Shown here in pieces: positions 42,001 to 48,315 of a stretch of DNA of 64,000 nt (positions are counted from its first letter, which is position 1; each line of letters opens with the position of its first letter). The stretch comes from Streptomyces sp. NBC_00083 (GTDB lineage: Bacteria > Actinomycetota > Actinomycetes > Streptomycetales > Streptomycetaceae). The stretch is taken from positions 992,001 through 1,056,000 of the forward strand of contig NZ_JAPELY010000002.1 of assembly GCF_026343295.1 (NCBI RefSeq), given 5' to 3'. The notes below the pieces were generated by a model that was given only the letters and a program-made list of their open reading frames with translations, was not told the origin of the DNA and did no database searches. A program made the position numbers and the translations under genes.

Positions 42001-42090
42001 CCCCTGTCCGAGACCGAACCGACCGACGGCGCGGTCGAGGTGACTCTGCGTCCCTTCGAGCTGCGCACGCTGCGCTTCACGCGGGCGTAG
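39043..42090 (+). CDS. GH38 alpha-mannosidase
   Basis: Protein of 1015 aa, no signal peptide. N-terminal beta domain (1-260), catalytic domain from about 265 with zinc-binding GHAHIDSAWLWP (272-283), and nucleophile Asp387 in WLPDTFGFAAGLPQI; helical bundle then C-terminal beta domains. It is the cytosolic class II alpha-mannosidase type that trims alpha-linked mannose from imported glycans. ATG behind GGAG, 46 bases after the GH85 gene. Residues about 41-55 (IGASPARAESRAWGT) are encoded by a palindromic repeat-like insert with rare codons (ATT, AGA), probably absent from relatives. Last gene of the predicted N-glycan operon. Confidence 0.92.
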   Translation: MHDDRGLVEARLKRVLDERIRPAVYPESVPLDVAVWVAPGIGASPARAESRAWGTVPVAEGLAAQVVPVAVGDAWGAPWGTSWFRVTGRVPAEWAGRCVEAVLDLGFDENMPGFQCEGLVYRPDGTPVKGLNPRNQWVRIGAPVEGGEEVRLHIEAASNPVLLDYHPFVPTPLGDIETSHRDPLYKLTRMDLAVFDETVWRLVIDLEVLGELMHELPVESARRWDILRAVDRALDALDLQDVNGTAQAARAELTGVLASPAEPSAHRISAVGHAHIDSAWLWPLRETVRKVARTTSNMTALLDDEPEFIFSMSQAQQWAWIKEHRPEVWAKVVKAVADGRFVPAGGMWVEADTNMPGSEAMARQFVHGKRFFIDEFGVENDEAWLPDTFGFAAGLPQIIKAAGSKWLLTQKISWSQTNKFPHHTFQWEGIDGTRIFTHFPPVDTYNCAMKGSEIAHAARNFKDKGVARHSLAPTGWGDGGGGTTREMIAKAARLKNLEGSAQVVWETPADFFAKAEAEYVNPPVWVGELYLELHRATLTSQAKTKQGNRRSEHLLREAELWSATAAVREPGFAYSYEELDRVWKTVLLHQFHDILPGSSIAWVHREAEKTYAAVAAELTALIENAQRALAGRGTQALVFNATPHGRHGVAAGGAAVRAAQSRPELSARPDGGFVLSNARVRVEIDGRGLVVSAYDLGAGREAIAPDRPANLLQIHPDFPNMWDAWDVDAFYRNTVTDLVEADEVTAGEGASVRVVRSFGASKVTQTLSLAPDSPRLDILTEVDWHETEKFLKLAFPLDVHAERYASETQFGHFYRATHTNTSWESAKFEACNHRFVHLEEPGWGVALVTDSTYGHDVTRTVRPEDAGTTTTLRVSLLRAPRFPDPETDQGPHRFRHSLVPGATVGDAVREGYRVNLPERTVPGAGPVAPLVTVDNDAVVVTAVKLADDGSGDVVVRFHEAHGGRARATLTPGFAAAAATVTDLLERPLSETEPTDGAVEVTLRPFELRTLRFTRA
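39163..39207 (+). repeat. palindromic dispersed repeat inserted in frame in the GH38 gene
   Basis: The stretch CTCCCCTGCTCGAGCGGAG continues into TCGAGAGCTTGGGGA and folds on a GCTCGA / TCGAGAGC hairpin. From memory this element is a very common intergenic repeat in Streptomyces. Here it encodes residues 41-55 without breaking the frame, and it carries rare codons ATT and AGA unlike the surrounding gene. Confidence 0.65.
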
Positions 42091-42207
42091 CGGCATCCCG
42101 GGCCGGGCCACCTTGCGGTGGCCCGGCTCCCCGACGGCCGCTGCCATCGCGAGGTGGGGGCACTCCTATGCTCTGTGGCGGATGTCGTACAGGGGGGCGG
42201 GGACAAG

Positions 42208-42678
42208 ATGACAAGCGTCGTGGACGGAGAAGGTCCGAGTCAGGAAGAAGTGGACGGTGGCGGGCCGAGTCAGGAAGAGAAGCACACCTGGATCGCGACC
42301 TGCGGCGTTCGGTACTGCGTGACGTTCGGGATCGGGTGGATCGTGACGGCGGCCGTCGGCCCACCCGGCTCCGACCCGCACCATCCGGAGGCGTGGGTCG
42401 CGATGTCGAGGTGGGCGTCGTTCAAGGACTACCTGTCCGCGGGTCCCGGCATGTTCCTGATGATCGGGATTCCGTCGCTGATCATCCTCATCGTGGTGGG
42501 GCTCCGCTGCCAGAGAATGCCGTCCGAGCAGATCAGAGTCATGACGGGCTTCATGCTCCTGCTCCCGCTGTGGTTTCTGCTGTTCGCCGGGGGCGCCCTC
42601 GTCGTGCTGGTCCAAGGAGCGTTCCAATGCGCCTTCGCCGCGGTGATGCCGGCGCCTCTGGACCCCCGGGCGGACTGA
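42208..42678 (+). CDS. small membrane protein of unknown function with duplicated N-terminal decapeptide
   Basis: Protein of 156 aa. The N-terminus has a 10-residue direct repeat (DGEGPSQEEV, DGGGPSQEEK), then membrane segments at about 30-50 (YCVTFGIGWIVTAAVG), 78-100 (MFLMIGIPSLIILIVVGL) and 113-140 (FMLLLPLWFLLFAGGALVVL). The ATG follows an AGGGGGGCGGGG stretch. I do not recognise the family. A strong terminator follows and separates it from glgB. Confidence 0.6.
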   Translation: MTSVVDGEGPSQEEVDGGGPSQEEKHTWIATCGVRYCVTFGIGWIVTAAVGPPGSDPHHPEAWVAMSRWASFKDYLSAGPGMFLMIGIPSLIILIVVGLRCQRMPSEQIRVMTGFMLLLPLWFLLFAGGALVVLVQGAFQCAFAAVMPAPLDPRAD

Positions 42679-42707
42679 TTCCCGTGGCCACGCCCTGATC
42701 GCCGGGG

Positions 42708-42746
42708 CGCGCCCCGGCCCGCCCACCGTGGGCGGACCGGGGCGCG
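42708..42746. terminator. bidirectional terminator between the small membrane gene and glgB
   Basis: CGCGCCCCGGCCCGCCCA (42708-42725), loop CCG, TGGGCGGACCGGGGCGCG (42729-42746): 17 of 18 bp paired. It ends 8 bases from the glgB stop and 30 bases after the membrane-protein stop, so it serves both convergent genes. Confidence 0.8.
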
Positions 42747-42753
42747 GACGGGC

Positions 42754-45048
42754 TCAGGCCGGTCGGAACCACACCGTGGCGAGTGGGGGCAGGGTCAGGT
42801 TGATGGAGACCGGGCGGCCGTGGGACGGCGTCGGGTCGGGCTTCAGGGGGTCGGGGTTGCCTACGCCCCCGCCGCCGTAGCGGGCTTCGTCCGTGTTGAG
42901 CGTTTCCTGCCAGGCGGAGACCGACTCGGGCACGCCCAGGCGGTACTCGGCCCGGACCACGGGCGAGAAGTTGGAGACCGAGAGGAGCGGCGCGCCGGAC
43001 GCGTCGTGGCGCAGGAAGGCGAAGACGTTGTCCTCCGCCGCGTCGCCCGCCAGCCAGGAGAAGCCCGCCGGGTCCGTGTCGCGCTCCCACAGGGCGGGCT
43101 GTTCGCCGTAGGCCCGGTTCAGGTCGCGCACCAGGTCCCGGACGCCGCGGTGGTCCGGCTCGGCGCTGTAGGACGGGTCGAGCAGCCACCAGTCGGGCCC
43201 GTGCTCCTCCGACCACTCGGCTCCCTGCGCGAACTCCTGTCCCATGAAGAGGAGTTGCTTGCCGGGGTGGGCCCACATGAAGCCCAGATAGGCGCGGTGG
43301 GTCGCGCGCTGCTGCCACCAGTCGCCGGGCATCTTCGACACCAGGGCGCGCTTGCCGTGCACCACCTCGTCGTGCGAGATCGGCAGGACGTAGTTCTCGC
43401 TGTAGGCGTACACCATCGAGAACGTCATCTCGCTGTGGTGGTACTTGCGGTGCACCGGCTCGTGCTGGACGTAGCCCAGCGAATCGTGCATCCAGCCCAT
43501 GTTCCACTTCAGGCCGAAGCCGAGCCCGCCGTGGTCGGTGGGGCGGGTCACGCCGTCCCACGCGGTCGACTCCTCGGCGATGGTCACGACGCCGGGGCAG
43601 CGCCGGTAGACCGTCGCGTTCATCTCCTGGAGGAAGGCCACCGCGTCGAAGTTCTCGCGCCCCCCGTGCTCGTTGGGGCTCCACTCGCCGTCCTCGCGCG
43701 AGTAGTCCAGGTACAGCATCGAGGCCACCGCGTCGACCCGCAGCCCGTCGACGTGGAACTCCTCGCACCAGTACGTGGCGTTGGCGACCAGGAAGTTGCG
43801 GACCTCCTTGCGGCCGTAGTCGAATTCGAGGGTTCCCCAGTCGGGGTGTTCGGCGCGGGTGGGGTCCTCGTGCTCGTACAGGGTGCGCCCGTCGAACTCG
43901 GCGAGCGCCCAGTCGTCCTTCGGGAAGTGCGCCGGCACCCAGTCCACGATCACCCCGATGCCCGCCTCGTGCAGCGCGTCGACCAGGAAGCGGAAGTCGT
44001 CGGGGGTGCCCATCCGGGACGTCGGGGCGTAGAAGCCGGTGACCTGGTACCCCCAGGAGCCGCCGAACGGGTGCTCCGAGACCGGCAGGAACTCCACGTG
44101 GGTGAAGCCCAAGTCCTTGACGTACGCCGGGAGTTGATCGGCGAGCTGGCGGTAGGTGAGGCGCGGTCGCCAGGACGCCAGATGGACCTCGTACACCGAG
44201 AACGGCGCCTCGTGCACCGGGCGCGAGGCGCGGCGCGCCATCCAGTCGTCGTCGCGCCACACATGGTGGGACTCGGTGACGATCGAGGCGTTGGCGGGCG
44301 GCACCTCCGTGCGCCGGGCCATCGGGTCGGCCCGCAGGGTGTGGCTGCCGTCGGGGCGCATGATGTCGAACTTGTACAGCGCGCCGTCGCCGACCCCGGG
44401 CAGGAACAGCTCCCACACCCCGGTCGAGCCGAGGGAGCGCATCGGGTGGGCGGTGCCGTCCCAGTACGTGAAGTCGCCGCTGACCCTGACCCCCTGGGCG
44501 TTCGGCGCCCACACCGTGAAGCGCGTCCCCGTCACGCCCTGGTGCACCATCGGGCGGGCTCCCAGCGCCGTCCACAGCTCCTCGTGGCGGCCCTCGCCGA
44601 TCAGATGCAGATCGAGGTCGCCGAGCGAGGGCAGGAACCGGTACGGGTCGTGCACCTCGATCTCGTTGTCCTCGTAGGTGACGAGCAGGGTGTAGTCCGG
44701 CACCTCGCGCAGCGGCAGCACCCCCGAGAACAGGCCGTCCCCGTCGTCGTGCAGCTCGGCCCGCAGCCCCTTGCCGAGCACGGTCACGGCGCGCGCGTAG
44801 GGGCGCAGGGTGCGGATCGCGACACCGCCGCGCACCGGGTGCGCGCCGAGCAGGGCGTGCGGATCGTGGTGACCGCCGGCGAGCAGGCGCCCCCGGTCCG
44901 CGGCGGACAGGGCGGGCGCGGGCCGCACGCCGCGACTCGCGGCCCGGCGTGGCGCGGGAGGCGTCTTGGCGGGCTTCGCCGCCGTCGCCGCGGGTGCCGC
45001 GGCGCCGGTGGCGGGTTCGGAGGAGTTGCGGGCGGGGCGGGGGGTCAC
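42754..45048 (-). CDS. glgB: 1,4-alpha-glucan branching enzyme
   Basis: Protein of 764 aa. An Ala/Pro-rich N-terminal extension (about 1-50) precedes two beta domains (CBM48; FTVWAPNAQGVRVSGDFTYW) and a GH13 barrel: nucleophile Asp in DGLRVDAVASMLYLDYSR, acid/base Glu in VVTIAEESTAW, stabilising Asp in PISHDEVVHGK. It introduces alpha-1,6 branches into the linear glucan made by GlgE. The GTG start follows GAGGAGG. It is the last gene of the glgE-treS-mak-glgB series, 39 bases after mak. Confidence 0.95.
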   Translation of the reverse strand: MTPRPARNSSEPATGAAAPAATAAKPAKTPPAPRRAASRGVRPAPALSAADRGRLLAGGHHDPHALLGAHPVRGGVAIRTLRPYARAVTVLGKGLRAELHDDGDGLFSGVLPLREVPDYTLLVTYEDNEIEVHDPYRFLPSLGDLDLHLIGEGRHEELWTALGARPMVHQGVTGTRFTVWAPNAQGVRVSGDFTYWDGTAHPMRSLGSTGVWELFLPGVGDGALYKFDIMRPDGSHTLRADPMARRTEVPPANASIVTESHHVWRDDDWMARRASRPVHEAPFSVYEVHLASWRPRLTYRQLADQLPAYVKDLGFTHVEFLPVSEHPFGGSWGYQVTGFYAPTSRMGTPDDFRFLVDALHEAGIGVIVDWVPAHFPKDDWALAEFDGRTLYEHEDPTRAEHPDWGTLEFDYGRKEVRNFLVANATYWCEEFHVDGLRVDAVASMLYLDYSREDGEWSPNEHGGRENFDAVAFLQEMNATVYRRCPGVVTIAEESTAWDGVTRPTDHGGLGFGLKWNMGWMHDSLGYVQHEPVHRKYHHSEMTFSMVYAYSENYVLPISHDEVVHGKRALVSKMPGDWWQQRATHRAYLGFMWAHPGKQLLFMGQEFAQGAEWSEEHGPDWWLLDPSYSAEPDHRGVRDLVRDLNRAYGEQPALWERDTDPAGFSWLAGDAAEDNVFAFLRHDASGAPLLSVSNFSPVVRAEYRLGVPESVSAWQETLNTDEARYGGGGVGNPDPLKPDPTPSHGRPVSINLTLPPLATVWFRPA

Positions 45049-45087
45049 GGGGACTGCCTCCTCGAAGGGCGTCGTACGCGGGTGGGT

Positions 45088-46458
45088 TCAGGCCCCTGCC
45101 AGGCGGTGGATCGCCGCCATCGGCACGGGCAGCCAGTCGGGGCGGTGCCGGGCTTCGTAGAGCACCTCGTACACGGCCTTGTCGGTCTCGTACGCGCGCA
45201 GCAGCTCGGGTGATTCACGGGGGTCGCGGCCGGAGCGCGCCGCGTAGCCCGCGCAGTACGCGGCCCGGCACTCCTCGGCCCAGCGGGGGTTGTTCGGCCG
45301 GGCGGAGCAGGACGCGTAGTCGAAGGAGCGCAGCATGCCCGCGACATCGCGCACCGGGGGCTGGGGGCGGCGCCGCTCGGCGAGCGGACGGCTCGGCTCG
45401 CCCTCGAAGTCGATCACCGACCAGGGGCCTTCGGCGGCCCGCAGGGCTTGGCCCAGATGGAGGTCGCCGTGGATGCGCTGGGCGCTGCCGGCCGACTCCA
45501 GCGAGGCGACCGCGTCGAAGGCGGCCCGCAACCCCGGGACGTACGGGGCGAGCGCGGGCACCGCCTGCGCCGTGGCGTCCAGACGCTCGGTCATCGCGGC
45601 CGCGATCAGCGCGGTCTGCGGCCGGCCGAGCGAGACGGGCGGGAAGGCGTCGGCGAGCGCGAGGTGCACATCGGCGGTGGCCCGCCCCAGCTCGTACGCC
45701 TCCTGGGTGAAGGAGCGCCCGTCGGCGAGGGAGGCGAGCGCCAGCGCCCAGCCGTCGTCGGCGCCGCGCAGGAACGGCTGGAGCACGCCGAGCGTCGTCT
45801 CCTGGGGGTGGGAGGTGCCGAACCAGGCGGCGGGCGCGGGCACCCGCTCGCAGCCCTGACGGGCCAGCGCCCACGGCAGTTCGAGGTCGGGGTTGACCCC
45901 GGGCTGGACCCGCCGGAACACCTTGAGAATGAACGTATCTCCGTATACCAGCGAGGAGTTGGACTGCTCCACGCCGAGCAGCCGCGGCGCGAGCCCCGGC
46001 GCGACCGTGACCCCGGGATCGCGGTCGAAGGACAGCGGGCCCACGCTCCCCGGGGTGCGCAGCCGCTCCAGGAGCAGGGCCGCGGACTGGGGGTCCTGGA
46101 GGGCGTCGTACACCGTGCGCCCGGCGAGCGGGCCCTGGCTGGCCCGGCCGATCAGGGCGGGCGCGAGCCGTGGCGGCAGCTGGTCGCGCACGCCGACGAG
46201 GAGCTGGTAGCAGTCGGCGGGCGGGGGCTGTGCGGTGGTGCCGGGCAGCGACGGCGTGGCGTGTTCGGTGCGTACGAGCAGGTGCAGCAGGTTCGGCAGC
46301 AGCTCCGTCGCGGTGAGCAGCGCGAAGTCCGTGACGGGCCGGCCCTTCCCCGCGAACCAGCGCTGCCGTGGCAGCCATTCGTGCAGCAGCGGGGCGAGTG
46401 AGGTCAGCAGCCGGGTGAGTGGAAGGCCGGTGGTACGGGGCGGTGCGGCCTTGGGCAT
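45088..46458 (-). CDS. mak: maltokinase
   Basis: Protein of 456 aa, the usual length (also called Pep2). Aminoglycoside-phosphotransferase-like kinase: N-terminal cap LHEWLPRQRWFAGKGRPV, nucleotide lobe, then catalytic RIHGDLHLGQ and metal-binding VIDFEGEPSRP. It phosphorylates maltose from TreS to alpha-maltose 1-phosphate, the GlgE donor. ATG with AAAGGA upstream; an earlier in-frame ATG nine codons before has no better site. A strong hairpin lies in the 141 bases between treS and mak, so mak-glgB may have partly separate expression. Confidence 0.93.
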   Translation of the reverse strand: MPKAAPPRTTGLPLTRLLTSLAPLLHEWLPRQRWFAGKGRPVTDFALLTATELLPNLLHLLVRTEHATPSLPGTTAQPPPADCYQLLVGVRDQLPPRLAPALIGRASQGPLAGRTVYDALQDPQSAALLLERLRTPGSVGPLSFDRDPGVTVAPGLAPRLLGVEQSNSSLVYGDTFILKVFRRVQPGVNPDLELPWALARQGCERVPAPAAWFGTSHPQETTLGVLQPFLRGADDGWALALASLADGRSFTQEAYELGRATADVHLALADAFPPVSLGRPQTALIAAAMTERLDATAQAVPALAPYVPGLRAAFDAVASLESAGSAQRIHGDLHLGQALRAAEGPWSVIDFEGEPSRPLAERRRPQPPVRDVAGMLRSFDYASCSARPNNPRWAEECRAAYCAGYAARSGRDPRESPELLRAYETDKAVYEVLYEARHRPDWLPVPMAAIHRLAGA

Positions 46459-46560
46459 GGCGGCGCATCCTTTCCCCGGGCACACAATCGAGTTGCGCAG
46501 AGTGTCCCGGATTGCAACAGAAGCTGTCCGGCGGCGCGCGGGGTTCGGGGTTCAGAGTGC

Positions 46561-46593
46561 CCCGGGCGGAGCGCTGGAAACGCTCCGCCCGGG
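46561..46593 (-). terminator. 13-bp perfect hairpin between treS and mak
   Basis: CCCGGGCGGAGCG (46561-46573), 7-base loop, CGCTCCGCCCGGG (46581-46593). It starts 7 bases after the treS stop on the minus strand. With no clear U-tract it may be an attenuator or an mRNA-stability element inside the glucan operon. Confidence 0.65.
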
Positions 46594-46599
46594 TCCTCG

Positions 46600-48315
46600 T
46601 CACACGACGGCGGGCGGCGCGGGGTCCTTGCGCAGCCGGAACCAGTAGAAGCCGTGGCCCGCCAGAGTGAGCAGGTACGGCAGCTCGCCGATGGCCGGGA
46701 AGCGCACCCCGCCGATCAGCTCCACCGGATGCATCCCGTTGAACGCCCGCAGGTCCAGCTCGGTGGGCTGGGGGAAGCGCGAGAAGTTGTGCACGCACAG
46801 CACCAGGTCGTCGCCGTGTTCCCGCAGGAACGCGAGGACGGCCGGGTTGGAGGAGGCCAGCTCGGTGTACGAGCCGAGTCCGAAGGCGTGGTTCTGCTTG
46901 CGGATCTCGATCATCCGCCGCGTCCAGTGCAGCAGCGAGGACGGCGAGGCCATGGACGCCTCGACGTTGGTCACCTGGTAGCCGTAGACGGGGTCCATGA
47001 TCGTGGGCAGGAAGAGCCGGCCCGGGTCGCAGGAGGAGAACCCCGCGTTGCGGTCGGGGGTCCACTGCATCGGCGTGCGCACCGCGTCACGGTCGCCGAG
47101 CCAGATGTTGTCGCCCATCCCGATCTCGTCGCCGTAGTACAGGATCGGCGAGCCGGGCAGCGACAGCAGCAGCGCGGTGAACAGCTCGATCTGGTTGCGG
47201 TCGTTGTCCAGGAGCGAGGCGAGACGCCGCCGGATGCCGATGTTGGCGCGCATCCGGGGATCCTTGGCGTACTCGGCGTACATGTAGTCGCGCTCTTCGT
47301 CCGTGACCATTTCGAGGGTGAGCTCGTCGTGGTTGCGCAGGAAGATGCCCCACTGGGCGTTGCGCGGGATCGCCGGGGTCTTGGCGAGGATTTCCGAGAC
47401 CGGGTAACGGGACTCGCGGCGCACCGCCATGAAGATGCGCGGCATCACCGGGAAGTGGAACGCCATGTGGCACTCGTCGCCGCCCTTGGCGTAGTCGCCG
47501 AAGTAGTCGACGACGTCTTCCGGCCACTGGTTGGCCTCGGCGAGCAGCACCGTGTCGGGGTAGCTCGCGTCGATCTCGGCCCGTACCCGCTTGAGGAACT
47601 CGTGCGTTGCCGGAAGGTTTTCGCAGTTGGTCCCCTCCTCCTGGTACAGGTAGGGCACCGCGTCGAGGCGGAAGCCGTCGATGCCCAGGTCGAGCCAGAA
47701 GCGCAGCGCGGAGACGATCTCCTCCTGCACGGCCGGGTTCTCGTAGTTGAGGTCCGGCTGGTGGGAGAAGAAGCGGTGCCAGTAGTACTGCTTGCGGACC
47801 GGGTCGAAGGTCCAGTTGGACGTCTCGGTGTCGACGAAGATGATCCGGGCGTCCTGGTACTGCTTGTCGTCGTCGGCCCAGACGTAGTAGTCGCCGTAGG
47901 GGCCGTCCGGGTCGCGGCGCGACTCCTGGAACCACTCGTGCTGATCACTGGTGTGGTTCATCACGAAGTCGATGATCACGCGCATGCCGCGCTGGTGCGC
48001 GGCGTCCACGAACTCCACGAAGTCGGCGAGGTCACCGAACTCGGGCAGCACCGCGGTGTAGTCCGAGACGTCGTAACCGCCGTCGCGCAGGGGGGATTTG
48101 AAGAACGGCGGCAGCCAGAGGCAGTCGACGCCCAGCCATTGCAGGTAGTCCAGCTTGGCGGTGATGCCCTTGAGATCCCCGACGCCGTCGCCGTTGCTGT
48201 CCTGGAAGGACCGCACGAGCACCTCGTAGAACACCGCGCGCTTGAACCACTCGGGGTCGCGATCCTTGGCGGGGGTGTCCTCGAAGGTGTCGTGGACGGG
48301 CTCATTGACGATCAT
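46600..48315 (-). CDS. treS: trehalose synthase (maltose alpha-D-glucosyltransferase)
   Basis: Protein of 571 aa, a stand-alone GH13 subfamily 16 enzyme not fused to maltokinase. Catalytic residues: nucleophile Asp in DGFRLDAVPYL, acid/base Glu in LLAEANQWPEDV, stabilising Asp in LRNHDELTLEM; RVIIDFVMNHTS is conserved region I. It interconverts trehalose and maltose, and in this context feeds trehalose into the GlgE pathway. The ATG overlaps the glgE stop by 4 bases; GGAGGG lies about 11 bases upstream. Confidence 0.95.
   Translation of the reverse strand: MIVNEPVHDTFEDTPAKDRDPEWFKRAVFYEVLVRSFQDSNGDGVGDLKGITAKLDYLQWLGVDCLWLPPFFKSPLRDGGYDVSDYTAVLPEFGDLADFVEFVDAAHQRGMRVIIDFVMNHTSDQHEWFQESRRDPDGPYGDYYVWADDDKQYQDARIIFVDTETSNWTFDPVRKQYYWHRFFSHQPDLNYENPAVQEEIVSALRFWLDLGIDGFRLDAVPYLYQEEGTNCENLPATHEFLKRVRAEIDASYPDTVLLAEANQWPEDVVDYFGDYAKGGDECHMAFHFPVMPRIFMAVRRESRYPVSEILAKTPAIPRNAQWGIFLRNHDELTLEMVTDEERDYMYAEYAKDPRMRANIGIRRRLASLLDNDRNQIELFTALLLSLPGSPILYYGDEIGMGDNIWLGDRDAVRTPMQWTPDRNAGFSSCDPGRLFLPTIMDPVYGYQVTNVEASMASPSSLLHWTRRMIEIRKQNHAFGLGSYTELASSNPAVLAFLREHGDDLVLCVHNFSRFPQPTELDLRAFNGMHPVELIGGVRFPAIGELPYLLTLAGHGFYWFRLRKDPAPPAVV

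Noticed and set aside
42551..44575. Long open frame (674 codons) antisense-frame shadow within the glgB region
   Set aside because: It is an alternate frame of the glgB strand with Arg/Gly/Pro-rich low-complexity content, no binding site and no domain; glgB has full catalytic motifs in the other frame.
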